A stretch of DNA of 64,000 nucleotides from Nocardia albiluteola (GTDB lineage Bacteria; Actinomycetota; Actinomycetes; Mycobacteriales; Mycobacteriaceae): positions 186,001 to 250,000 of the forward strand of contig NZ_JAHKNI010000006.1 in assembly GCF_018860155.1 (NCBI RefSeq). The letters are read 5' to 3'. The stretch's first letter is position 1; the number at the start of each line of letters is the position of its first letter. The notes beneath the pieces were generated by a model. That model was not told where the DNA came from and ran no database searches. It saw only the letters and a list, made by a program, of their open reading frames with translations. Below are positions 56,530 through 64,000 of the stretch, one piece after another. The position numbers and the translations under genes were made by a program.

Positions 56530-59030
56530 CAACGTCCGCATTTTCGCCGCGAGCGGCCTGGGATCGCTTGCGGCTGTTCAATATCGGCGAACTCTTCGTG
56601 CACCGCGGGCGCACCCTGATGTCGCTGACCGTGCTGGCGGTATCGGCGACGCTGCTGGTCTCGGTCCTGAGCATCTCCGGATCGGTGACCGGATCGGTCG
56701 GCAAGCTGTCCAAGGCGCTGGGCGGCAAGGCCGCGCTCGAGGTCTCGGGCATCACCGACAGCGGATTCGATCAGCAACTGCTGCAGCCGATCCGGGCGTT
56801 GCCCGGGGTGGCGGCGGCGGTGCCGATGCTGCGGGCGCCGGTGAGCGCCGATCACACCCTGGTGATCGGCGCGGACGCGACCGTCATGGAGTTGGACAGC
56901 TCCCTGAACGGTTCGATCGGCAGTCAAGCGTTCGCGATGCTCGCCGTGCCCAACGGCGTCCTGGTCGGCGCCGCAACGGGTTACACGAAGGGTGAGCAGT
57001 TCACCCTCGGCGCGGCGCGGGTCACCGTGGCGGGCGTGCTCGACGACGCGACGTCCCGGCAGGTCAACGACGGGCACATCGTCGTGGCCACATTGCCGAT
57101 GGCACAGCAGATCATGAATCGCGCCGGCTCGCTGGACTCGATCGAGATCGTGCCCGCCGCCGACGCCGATGTGACACAGCTGCGTTCGGAACTGACGAAG
57201 GTGGTGGGCGGGCGCGCCGTCGTCGCCGATCCGGGGCTGCGTGCCGCGCAGGCGGGCGGGGCCATCCAGCTGGTGAGCTACTCGACCGCGATGGCCGCGG
57301 TTGCCGCGCTGATCGTCTCGGCCTTCCTGATCTACAACGCGATGAGTATGGCCGTGGCGCAACGACGTCCGGTGCTCTCGATGCTGCGGGCAATCGGCGG
57401 GCGGCGGGCGCCGATGGTGCGCGACCTGATCGCCGAGGCGGCGCTGCTGGGGCTGCTCGGCGGTGTAATCGGTTCGGTCGTCGGGGCGTTCGCGGGGCGC
57501 TTCGCGATCAATCAGCTTCCCCCGGCGATGGTGGCCTCGGTACAGGCGCGCACCGACTACATGGTGCCGGGATACGCTGTCCCGGTGGCGATCGCCGCCT
57601 GCGTGGTCGCCAGCATGGCGGCCGCCGCGAGTGCCGCGCGCCAGGTCTACAAGGTGGAGCCGATCGAGGCCCTGGCGCCGGTCGGGGTGTCCAAATCCGA
57701 TCTGGTGAGTCCGCTGTTCCGGTGGGCGGCACTGATCATCGGCATCGCGATGCTCGTCGTGGCGGTCTTCGTCGCCGGCGCCGACATCGGCCGGTACGCG
57801 ATGGCCTCGCTCGCGCTGGCGGTCACCGGAGCACTTCACGTGTGCTTCGCCGCGACCGGGCCGATCGTCCGGGCAACCGCGGCGATCGCCCGGATCTTCG
57901 GGGCGCCGGGGGCATTGGGCGCCACCACGGTCGAGCGTGCGCCGCAGCGGGTCTGGGCGACGGTGATGACCGTCATGGTGGGGATCAGCTCGGTCGTAGC
58001 GATGGGCGGCGCCTCGCGCAATCTGGTCGACTCGGCGAGTGCGACCTTCGCCGATCTGGCCCGCCGCGACGCCTACATCAGTCCCACCTCGATGGGGCAG
58101 TTTCCCACCGGGCCGCTGCTGCCCGCCGATCTGAAGGCGAAAATCGGTGCGCTGCCGGGTGTTTCGGGTATCGGCTCGGCGCAGATGGCCTTCGCCACGC
58201 TCGGACGCGGCCAGGTGATGCTGCAGGCGTACGAGCGCGGGGACCCGGTCGGGCTGATCGATGAGCTGAAGCCTGGCGTACCGGATCTGATGGCGTCCGG
58301 AGCGGGCATTGTTTTGTCCGGGGATGTGGCCCGATCCCTGGGCGTGCGGGAGGGGGCGGAGGTGGACCTGCCGACTCCGAGTGGCGTGCACCGCGTTCGG
58401 GTGCTGCAGGTGGTTCCGTACTTCTCGGCGATCGTGGGAACCGTGCTGCTGGACCTGGACGTGATGCGGCAGTGGTACGACCGGCCCGGGGAGACCATTC
58501 TCGGGGTGAGCTTCGCGCCGGGGGTGAACCCGGCCGCCGAAATGGATCTGATCCGCAGGTCACTGCCCGCGGGCCTGCACCTCGACAGCGGCCGCGGCGC
58601 GCTCGCCGCGACGACCCGCGGGGTGGAGCAGGGCACGTCGCTGTCCACGTCGATCCTGTGGATCATGGTGCTGGTATCGACCGTGGCGCTGCTCAATACG
58701 CTCATGCTCTCGGTACTCGAGCGCCGTCGCGAGCTCGGTGTGCTGCGGGCGATGGGCACCAGCCGCCGCTTCCTGCTGCGTGCGGTCCTGACCGAGGCGG
58801 CGGGTATCGGCCTGTGCGGGGCGCTGCTCGGGCTGGCCGTGGGCGGGGCACTCCAGTATCTTGCGGACATCGCGTTCGAACGCGCCATGACCATTCCGGT
58901 GGTCTACAGCCCGAGCCCGATGCTGCTGGTCTATGCCACGGCCGCACTGATCCTCGCGCTGGTGGGATCCATACCGCCCGCGGTGCGCGCGGCTCGAATG
59001 CCGATCGTCGAGGCGATAGCCGCGGACTGA
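56526..59030 (+). CDS. FtsX-like ABC transporter permease (MacB/LolE-type)
   Basis: This 834-residue permease has a duplicated FtsX layout. An N-terminal helix ([21 protein letters not shown]) is followed by an extracellular domain. Helices follow near residues 255-400 ([31 protein letters not shown]), then a central membrane block and a second extracellular domain. The C-terminal three helices include [35 protein letters not shown], the diagnostic FtsX/MacB block. It starts inside the end of the ATPase gene. A clear terminator follows 18 bases after the stop. Confidence 0.92.
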   Translation: MTTSAFSPRAAWDRLRLFNIGELFVHRGRTLMSLTVLAVSATLLVSVLSISGSVTGSVGKLSKALGGKAALEVSGITDSGFDQQLLQPIRALPGVAAAVPMLRAPVSADHTLVIGADATVMELDSSLNGSIGSQAFAMLAVPNGVLVGAATGYTKGEQFTLGAARVTVAGVLDDATSRQVNDGHIVVATLPMAQQIMNRAGSLDSIEIVPAADADVTQLRSELTKVVGGRAVVADPGLRAAQAGGAIQLVSYSTAMAAVAALIVSAFLIYNAMSMAVAQRRPVLSMLRAIGGRRAPMVRDLIAEAALLGLLGGVIGSVVGAFAGRFAINQLPPAMVASVQARTDYMVPGYAVPVAIAACVVASMAAAASAARQVYKVEPIEALAPVGVSKSDLVSPLFRWAALIIGIAMLVVAVFVAGADIGRYAMASLALAVTGALHVCFAATGPIVRATAAIARIFGAPGALGATTVERAPQRVWATVMTVMVGISSVVAMGGASRNLVDSASATFADLARRDAYISPTSMGQFPTGPLLPADLKAKIGALPGVSGIGSAQMAFATLGRGQVMLQAYERGDPVGLIDELKPGVPDLMASGAGIVLSGDVARSLGVREGAEVDLPTPSGVHRVRVLQVVPYFSAIVGTVLLDLDVMRQWYDRPGETILGVSFAPGVNPAAEMDLIRRSLPAGLHLDSGRGALAATTRGVEQGTSLSTSILWIMVLVSTVALLNTLMLSVLERRRELGVLRAMGTSRRFLLRAVLTEAAGIGLCGALLGLAVGGALQYLADIAFERAMTIPVVYSPSPMLLVYATAALILALVGSIPPAVRAARMPIVEAIAAD

Positions 59031-59048
59031 CCGGCAACCCAGGAGGGG

Positions 59049-59080
59049 AGCCCTCACCCGAGCTCGGGCGGGTGAGGGCT
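59049..59080 (+). terminator. Terminator after the ABC exporter
   Basis: AGCCCTCACCCG (59049-59060) pairs perfectly with CGGGTGAGGGCT (59069-59080) around an 8-base loop and is followed by TTCATCC. It lies 19 bases after the permease stop. Confidence 0.75.
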
Positions 59081-59129
59081 TTCATCCCTCTGGACGGGGG
59101 ACGGGGGCGAGGAAGTCGGGGGCTGTCCT

Positions 59130-59135
59130 TAGACT
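59130..59135 (+). promoter_or_regulatory. -10 element of gatB, leaderless arrangement
   Basis: TAGACT is followed by 7 bases and then ATG 59143. There is no purine-rich ribosome site between terminator and start, consistent with a leaderless transcript. Confidence 0.5.
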
Positions 59136-59142
59136 TGTCGGC

Positions 59143-60654
59143 ATGACTGCACCCACGGTGGACTTGATGGACTATGCCGATGTCGTCGACCGGTTCGAGC
59201 CGGTGCTGGGCATGGAGGTCCACGTCGAGCTGGGCACGGCGACCAAGATGTTCTGCGGCTGCCCGACGGAGTTCGGCGCGGAGCCGAATACCCAGGTCTG
59301 CCCGGTCTGCCTGGGCCTGCCCGGCTCGCTGCCGGTGGTGAACGAGAAGGCGGTCGAGTCGGCGATCCGCATCGGGCTGGCGCTGAACTGCTCGATCGCC
59401 CCGTGGGGCCGCTTCGCGCGCAAGAACTACTTCTACCCGGACCAGCCGAAGAACTACCAGATCAGCCAGTACGACGAGCCGATCGCCGTGAACGGCCACC
59501 TGGACGTCGTGCTGGACGACGGCTCCACCTTCCGCGTCGAGATCGAGCGCGCCCACATGGAGGAGGACACCGGCAAGTCGCTGCACGTCGGCGGCGCCAC
59601 CGGCCGCATCCACGGCGCGAGCCACTCGCTGCTGGACTACAACCGCGCCGGTGTGCCGCTGATCGAGATCGTCACCAAGCCGGTCACCGGCGCCGGCGAG
59701 CGCGCGCCCGAGGTCGCCCGCGCGTACGTCACCGCGCTGCGCGAGGTCCTGAAATCGCTCGGCGTCTCCGATGTGAAGATGGAGCAGGGCTCGCTGCGCT
59801 GCGACGCGAACGTCTCGCTGATGCCCAAGGGCGCAAGCGAATTCGGCACCCGCACCGAAACCAAGAACGTGAACTCACTCAAGAGCGTCGAGGTCGCGGT
59901 GCGGTTCGAGATGCGCCGCCAGGCCGCGGTGCTCGCCGCGGGCGGCAGCATCCTCATGGAGACCCGCCACTTCCACGAGACCGACGGCACCACCTCGCCC
60001 GGCCGCCCGAAGGAGTCCGCGGAGGACTACCGCTACTTCCCCGAGCCCGACCTGGAGCCGATCGCCCCCGACGCCGCCTGGATCGAGCAGCTGCGCGGCA
60101 CCATCCCCGAGTACCCGTGGCTGCGCCGCGCCCGCATCCAGGCCGACTGGGGCCTGTCCGACGAGGTGTTCCGCGATCTGATCAACGCCGGCGCCCTGGA
60201 CCTGATCATCGCCACCGTCGACGCGGGCGCCTCGGTGGACGCCGCGCGCGCCTGGTGGGTCAACTACCTCACCGAGCAGGCCAAGGAGTCCGAGCGGACC
60301 CTCGAGGAACTGCCCATCACCCCGCGCCAGGTCGCCGAGGTCGCCGCCCTGGTGGAGGCCAAGACCATCAACAGCAAGGTCGCCAAGCAGGTCGTCGACT
60401 TCGTCCTGGCCGGCGAGGGCGAGCCCGGCGCCATCGTCGAGGCCAAGGGCCTGGGCATGGTCTCCGACGACTCGGCCCTGCAGGCCGAGGTCGACAAGGC
60501 CCTGGCCGCCAACCCGGACATCGCCGAGAAGATCCGGTCGGGCAAGGTCCAGGCCGCCGGCAAGGTCGTCGGTGACGTCATGAAAGCCACCCGCGGCCAG
60601 GCGGATGCGGCGCGCGTGCGCGAGCTGGTGCTTGCCGCCTGCGGCGTGAGCTAG
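59143..60654 (+). CDS. gatB: Asp-tRNA(Asn)/Glu-tRNA(Gln) amidotransferase subunit B
   Basis: This 503-residue subunit binds mischarged tRNA and phosphorylates its side-chain carboxylate. Blocks are [23 protein letters not shown] with Cys, [19 protein letters not shown], the GatB signature [15 protein letters not shown], and KTETKN-like [20 protein letters not shown]. It ends with the GatB/YqeY helical domain ([31 protein letters not shown]). gatCA lies 20 kb upstream, so the complex is encoded at two places. Two hairpins follow the stop. Confidence 0.96.
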   Translation: MTAPTVDLMDYADVVDRFEPVLGMEVHVELGTATKMFCGCPTEFGAEPNTQVCPVCLGLPGSLPVVNEKAVESAIRIGLALNCSIAPWGRFARKNYFYPDQPKNYQISQYDEPIAVNGHLDVVLDDGSTFRVEIERAHMEEDTGKSLHVGGATGRIHGASHSLLDYNRAGVPLIEIVTKPVTGAGERAPEVARAYVTALREVLKSLGVSDVKMEQGSLRCDANVSLMPKGASEFGTRTETKNVNSLKSVEVAVRFEMRRQAAVLAAGGSILMETRHFHETDGTTSPGRPKESAEDYRYFPEPDLEPIAPDAAWIEQLRGTIPEYPWLRRARIQADWGLSDEVFRDLINAGALDLIIATVDAGASVDAARAWWVNYLTEQAKESERTLEELPITPRQVAEVAALVEAKTINSKVAKQVVDFVLAGEGEPGAIVEAKGLGMVSDDSALQAEVDKALAANPDIAEKIRSGKVQAAGKVVGDVMKATRGQADAARVRELVLAACGVS

Positions 60655-60658
60655 TCGG

Positions 60659-60691
60659 CCCGGGATGCCCGCCCGGTGCGCGCATCCCGGG
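60659..60691 (+). terminator. Terminator after gatB
   Basis: CCCGGGATGC (60659-60668) pairs with GCATCCCGGG (60682-60691) and is followed by CCTTTG. It starts five bases after the gatB stop. Confidence 0.7.
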
Positions 60692-60701
60692 CCTTTGACA
60701 G

Positions 60702-60746
60702 AACGACTGCGGCGCACCGGTTCGGAATCGGTGCGCCGCAGTCGTT
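60702..60746. terminator. 18-bp perfect inverted repeat between convergent gatB and lppZ
   Basis: AACGACTGCGGCGCACCG (60702-60719) pairs without mismatch with the bases 60729-60746 around a 9-base loop. It is followed by TTC rightward and its complement by TCTGTC leftward. It probably terminates the leftward lipoprotein gene and backs up the gatB terminator. Confidence 0.75.
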
Positions 60747-60757
60747 TTCGGGTTCGG

Positions 60758-61888
60758 CTAGTCCTTGCTGCCGCTGCTGCCGCCCTTCGGCGGTGGGATG
60801 CGGATGATGCGATCGTCGAGGGGGCCCGTGACCGAGGGCTTGTTGGCCGAGCCGACCCATACGTAGCCGTCCGGGGACAGGGATGCGCCGTTCAGTGCGC
60901 CGTATTTGTTCTGCGCCACCAGCGTCGGCGGGGTGGTGATCGCGTGGGTGTTCGGGTCGGCGGTCGCGAAGGCCAGGGCCTTGGCGCCGGTCAGCGCGAC
61001 CGCGACGCCGTCGGCGGCGGCCGCGCAGCCCGAAACTCCCGGCCGGTCCGGCCAGGTCCAGCCGGTGGTCACCGTGCCGTCGGGGGCAATGCGCTGCAGC
61101 CGGTCCTGGGTGGCGACGCGGTCGGTGAACCAGATGGTGTCCTTGTGATCCGGGCACACGCCGCCCGCGACGCCGATGCCCGAGGCGATAACCTTCGGCG
61201 TCGCGTTGCCCGGCGCCGGGCTGTCGATGGTGAACAGCTTGCCCGCCAGCGAATTCGGGTCGGTGGCCAGCGCCGGGTTGCCGGCATTGCTGGTGATCAC
61301 CACCATCTGGGTGGGGGAGACGAAGTCGATGGAACCGCGATTACCGGTGGGGCCCTTCGGGATTCCGGTGAGAATCGGCTTCGGCACGCCGCCCGCGCCG
61401 ATGCGCACGATCCGATTGTCGCTCGGCGTGGTGATGTACGCGTACATCAGCCCGTCCTGCGCATATGTTGGCGACAATGTGACATCGCTGAGTCCGCCGT
61501 CGCCCGTGGCGTCGACGTCGAGCCGGGCGACCTCGGCCGGAGCCGGCGGCACCTGACTGGGATCCACCGCGACGACCTTCACGATTCGTCCGGTGACGCG
61601 CTCGGGGACCACGGCCTGCTGCCCGTCGGGCATGACGGCGAGCTGGCCGGTCGTATCCAGGCAGGACACCACGACGGCCGGATCAGGGTCGACGCACGGT
61701 CCGGCGGGGCGTCGCGCGGCCGAGGGCGGCACGCTGGGCGTGGTGGTCGGCCCCGAACCCTCGGGGATGATCGTCGGCGCGGGAGTGAACGGTTTGGACG
61801 CGGAATCGTCGAAGCTGGCGCACCCGGCCAGCAGACCGGCGGTGGCAACCACGCTCACAGCGACACGGCCGGCGACAACCAAACTCAT
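60758..61888 (-). CDS. lppZ: LppZ-like lipoprotein with beta-propeller (PQQ sugar dehydrogenase-like) domain
   Basis: This 376-residue exported lipoprotein has a signal peptide (VAVSVVATAGLLAGC) ending in lipobox LAGC, followed by a Pro/Thr linker. A six-bladed propeller of the glucose/sorbosone dehydrogenase type has GLSDVTLSPTYAQDGLMYAYI, GSIDFVSPTQMVVIT and NGASLSPDGYVWVGSA. Cysteines at CVDPD, SCLDT, VCPDH and SGCAA could form disulfides. The mycobacterial counterpart (Rv3006) occupies the same neighbourhood. Catalytic activity is uncertain in the family. The start ATG 61888 lies 7 bases after TAACGT (leaderless arrangement). Confidence 0.88.
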   Translation of the reverse strand: MSLVVAGRVAVSVVATAGLLAGCASFDDSASKPFTPAPTIIPEGSGPTTTPSVPPSAARRPAGPCVDPDPAVVVSCLDTTGQLAVMPDGQQAVVPERVTGRIVKVVAVDPSQVPPAPAEVARLDVDATGDGGLSDVTLSPTYAQDGLMYAYITTPSDNRIVRIGAGGVPKPILTGIPKGPTGNRGSIDFVSPTQMVVITSNAGNPALATDPNSLAGKLFTIDSPAPGNATPKVIASGIGVAGGVCPDHKDTIWFTDRVATQDRLQRIAPDGTVTTGWTWPDRPGVSGCAAAADGVAVALTGAKALAFATADPNTHAITTPPTLVAQNKYGALNGASLSPDGYVWVGSANKPSVTGPLDDRIIRIPPPKGGSSGSKD

Positions 61889-61895
61889 GCCGAAG

Positions 61896-61901
61896 ACGTT
61901 A
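61896..61901 (-). promoter_or_regulatory. -10 element of lppZ, leaderless arrangement
   Basis: On the leftward strand TAACGT is followed by 7 bases and the ATG at 61888. No ribosome site is present in the spacer. Confidence 0.5.
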
Positions 61902-61999
61902 CGGAAATACCCACGCGGGCGCTCGCAGGGGGTGACACGGCCCGGTCGCGTGGCGCGGACACGCCGCCTGGACACACCCCGCGGGCCGTCGTGCCGACA

Positions 62000-62005
62000 T
62001 AGTCT
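62000..62005 (+). promoter_or_regulatory. -10 element of doxX, leaderless arrangement
   Basis: TAGTCT is followed by 6 bases and GTG 62012 without a ribosome site. It faces away from the lppZ promoter 100 bases to the left. Confidence 0.45.
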
Positions 62006-62011
62006 TCTCGG

Positions 62012-62857
62012 GTGACCGAGAAGCCGAATGTACGCTCCGGGCCGATGTCACCCGGGCAGCCAGCGGGCAGTCCCTACGACGCGCCCACTGGTGAGTTCCC
62101 GTCCCTGAAGACCATCGGCAGGGATGTTCCACGCACCGACGACGAACTCGGCCTCGACCCGGATGTTCCCGCGGCGACCCCCGACTTGCACGGCGCGGCG
62201 GCGCGAACCGAAAAGCTGACCAGGCAGGACCCGCCCGCGGGCGATCCGGTCGCGGCCACCTACGCCTTCGCCACGATTCCCCCGGCCCCCACGCCCCCCG
62301 ACGGCGCGGCTCGGCTGCGTCGCCCGCGCGCCGATGCCCGGCGCGGCACCCAGGATCTGGGCCTGCTGGGGCTGCGCCTGGTCCTGGGCTTGACCTTCCT
62401 CTATCACGGCCTGCAGAAGCTGGCGGGCTGGTTCCACGGCCCGGGCCTCGGCGGCACCCGCGACATGCTGGCCCACGGCGGCTGGAAGCACGTCGAGCTG
62501 TCCGCGTCGCTGCTCACCGTCTCCGAGGTCGGCGGGGGCATCCTGATCATCCTGGGCTTGGCCACGCCGCTGGCCGCGGGCGCCGTGCTGGCCTCGATCA
62601 CCGACGCGTGGCTGTGGAAGGAGGGGATGGCCTCCGGATTCCAGTACAAGACAGTGGAACTGGAGTCGATCCTCGCGGGCCTGGCCGCCGTGCTGATCCT
62701 TACCGGCCCGGGCCGCCTGTCCTTCGACCGCAACCGCGGCTGGGCCACCCGCCCGATGTTCGGTTCGTTCGCGGTGCTGGTCCTGGCGCTGATCGCGGCC
62801 GCCGCGAGCTGGTTCTACCTGCACGGCGGCAATCCGTTCCACGGGATCTCCAGGTAG
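62012..62857 (+). CDS. DoxX family membrane protein with N-terminal extension
   Basis: This is a 281-residue protein. The first 110 residues are hydrophilic, Pro/Asp-rich and probably disordered. The rest is a four-helix DoxX domain (DLGLLGLRLVLGLTFLYHGLQKLAG, SEVGGGILIILGLATPLAAGAVL, ESILAGLAAVLILTGPGRLSFDR, FAVLVLALIAAAASWFYL). The HGLQKL block at the end of helix one is diagnostic. In mycobacteria the homologue (Rv3005c) interacts with SodA and SseA in an oxidative-stress membrane complex; neither partner is in this window. The start is GTG 62012. Confidence 0.87.
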   Translation: MTEKPNVRSGPMSPGQPAGSPYDAPTGEFPSLKTIGRDVPRTDDELGLDPDVPAATPDLHGAAARTEKLTRQDPPAGDPVAATYAFATIPPAPTPPDGAARLRRPRADARRGTQDLGLLGLRLVLGLTFLYHGLQKLAGWFHGPGLGGTRDMLAHGGWKHVELSASLLTVSEVGGGILIILGLATPLAAGAVLASITDAWLWKEGMASGFQYKTVELESILAGLAAVLILTGPGRLSFDRNRGWATRPMFGSFAVLVLALIAAAASWFYLHGGNPFHGISR

Positions 62858-62918
62858 GGACCTGCCAGGACGGCTACTGCGGTTCGCCGGTGGACCCGAT
62901 CCGGCCGGACAGACGCCG

Positions 62919-62951
62919 AAGGCCGGGGACTCGTCGCGAGTCCCCGGCCTT
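62919..62951. terminator. Bidirectional terminator between doxX and ilvD
   Basis: AAGGCCGGGGACTC (62919-62932) and GAGTCCCCGGCCTT (62938-62951) form a perfect 14-bp stem with a GTCGC loop, with TT ends on both strands. It serves the convergent doxX and ilvD genes. Confidence 0.85.
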
Positions 62952-62965
62952 CTTGCTGGGTCTGC

Positions 62966-64000
62966 TCAGGGCACCCGGCGAACCGCGCCCTTGTCGGCCG
63001 AGGTCGCCAGTGCCGCGTACGCCCGAAGTGCGGTGGTAACGGTGCGATCCCGGGCGACCGGCTGCCACGGGCGCTCGCGCGCATCCATTTTCGCGCGGCG
63101 CTCGGCCAAAACCTCGTCGGAGACCAGCAATTCGAGCGCGCGGGTGTGCACGTCGATACGAATGCGGTCACCGTTCTCGATCAGGCCGATGGCGCCGCCG
63201 CTGGCCGCCTCGGGGGACATGTGCCCGATGGACAGGCCCGAGGTGCCGCCGGAGAAGCGGCCATCGGTGATCAGAGCACACACCTTGCCCAGGCCCAACC
63301 CCTTCAGGAACGAGGTGGGGTGCAGCATCTCCTGCATGCCCGGTCCGCCCGCAGGACCCTCGTAGCGGATCACCACCACATCGCCCGGCTGGATCTTCTT
63401 GGCGAGAATCGCGGAGACAGCGTCCTCCTGGGATTCGAGCACCACGGCCGGGCCCTCGAAGGTGAACAGGTCCTCGTCGATGCCGGCGGTCTTGAGGATC
63501 GCGCCGTCCAGGGCGATATTGCCGCGCAGCACGCACAGCCCGCCCTCGACGGTGTAGGCGTGCGCGATATCGCGGATGCAGCCGTTGTCGGCATCGGTGT
63601 CCAGCGAGGACCAGCGGTTATCGGTCGAGAACGGCACGGTCGTGCGCACGCCGCCCGGTGCGGCGTGGAAGAGCTCGACGGCCTCGTCGCTGGCCTTGCC
63701 CGAGCGGATGTCCCAGGTGTCCAGCCACTCGTCGAGGGTGCGGGTGTGCACGGAGGTGACGTCGGTCTCCAGCAGTCCGCCGCGGCGCAGCTCGCCGAGG
63801 ATGGCGGGGATGCCGCCGGCGCGGTGCACGTCCTCCATGTGGTAATCGGAGTTGGGGGAGACCTTGGACAGACAGGGCACCCGGCGCGAGATCTCGTCGA
63901 TGGTGCCGAGATCGAAGTCGATCTCGCCCTCCTGCGCGGCGGCCAGGGTGTGCAGCACTGTGTTGGTCGAGCCGCCCATCGCCACGTCCAGGGCCATCGC
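62966..64000 (-). CDS. ilvD: Dihydroxy-acid dehydratase, C-terminal part (5' end outside window)
   Basis: This iron-sulfur enzyme of isoleucine/valine (and pantothenate) synthesis removes water from dihydroxy acids. About 345 residues are visible and the start lies beyond the right edge. Visible blocks are [64 protein letters not shown], the signature [17 protein letters not shown], and [25 protein letters not shown] with catalytic Ser. Cys in NGCIRD is in the region after the cluster-binding part. The frame is intact throughout. It lies beside doxX and opposite in direction. Confidence 0.95.
   Translation of the reverse strand, partial: AMALDVAMGGSTNTVLHTLAAAQEGEIDFDLGTIDEISRRVPCLSKVSPNSDYHMEDVHRAGGIPAILGELRRGGLLETDVTSVHTRTLDEWLDTWDIRSGKASDEAVELFHAAPGGVRTTVPFSTDNRWSSLDTDADNGCIRDIAHAYTVEGGLCVLRGNIALDGAILKTAGIDEDLFTFEGPAVVLESQEDAVSAILAKKIQPGDVVVIRYEGPAGGPGMQEMLHPTSFLKGLGLGKVCALITDGRFSGGTSGLSIGHMSPEAASGGAIGLIENGDRIRIDVHTRALELLVSDEVLAERRAKMDARERPWQPVARDRTVTTALRAYAALATSADKGAVRRVP

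Noticed and set aside
56343-58391. Long minus-strand frame opposite the exporter genes
   Set aside because: Shadow of the FtsX-type permease, which has clear membrane helices and the MacB-type block on the plus strand.

Overview
This is a high-GC actinobacterial chromosome segment. The backbone gene set is that of a mycolic-acid bacterium of the order Mycobacteriales, most likely Nocardia: a GH57/GT4 alpha-glucan pair, a COG3176 acyltransferase with a PlsC-type acyltransferase, cysteine desulfurase, mnmA, a MetE-like protein, ligA, an ACT protein, gatC-gatA, pfkA, gatB, an LppZ-like lipoprotein, DoxX and ilvD. From memory, this broadly matches the Rv3032 to Rv3001c neighbourhood of Mycobacterium tuberculosis, with insertions and rearrangements. 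The genus call is an inference.

Layout. 1-6.8 kb: the GH57 (cut by the window edge) and GT4 pair, two tandem zinc-ribbon AIM24 proteins, an ABC-2 permease remnant, and the two acyltransferases. 6.8-22.5 kb: an accessory island for hydroxyproline use. It has a fragment of an acyl-CoA synthetase on the left and a frameshifted FAD oxidoreductase plus a tyrosine-recombinase C-terminal scrap on the right. 22.5-36.9 kb: cysteine desulfurase and mnmA (translationally coupled), a MetE-like protein, an AAA ATPase, an ArsR-SRPBCC fusion, a flavin oxidoreductase, a lipoprotein, an NCS2 permease, an F420/FMN-type oxidoreductase, ligA, a GNAT and an ACT protein. 37.2-48.4 kb: gatCA, a membrane alpha/beta hydrolase, a phospholipase A2-like protein, a histidine kinase, uppP, a response regulator, a Ser/Thr kinase and a membrane protein. 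48.4-64 kb: pfkA, a beta-lactamase-fold lipoprotein, a second Ser/Thr kinase, a two-component pair, a MacB/FtsX-type exporter, gatB, lppZ, doxX and the 3' part of ilvD.

How the island works. One arm runs leftward from about 14.0 kb: solute-binding lipoprotein, LivH, LivM, LivG, LivF, then a trans-3-hydroxyproline dehydratase-like protein, and finally a GntR regulator with its own promoter region. The other arm runs rightward from 14.26 kb: a DapA-like deaminase, an ornithine cyclodeaminase-family reductase, a ketoglutarate-semialdehyde dehydrogenase, a 4-hydroxyproline epimerase and three subunits of a D-hydroxyproline dehydrogenase. Together these encode uptake, conversion of trans-4-hydroxy-L-proline to 2-oxoglutarate, and a possible trans-3-hydroxyproline to proline branch. 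The same 12-bp operator-like palindrome (GTG-N6-CAC with an ATA core) occurs upstream of gntR and twice in the divergent promoter region.

Regulation elsewhere. Several backbone genes have a TAnnnT hexamer 6-7 bases before the start codon and no Shine-Dalgarno sequence, which suggests leaderless transcripts. The ArsR-SRPBCC gene has a near-perfect 18-bp inverted repeat overlapping a TTGACA promoter. A roughly 139-bp imperfect tandem duplication fills the gap between the histidine kinase and uppP. No rRNA, tRNA, CRISPR array or intact insertion sequence was found.
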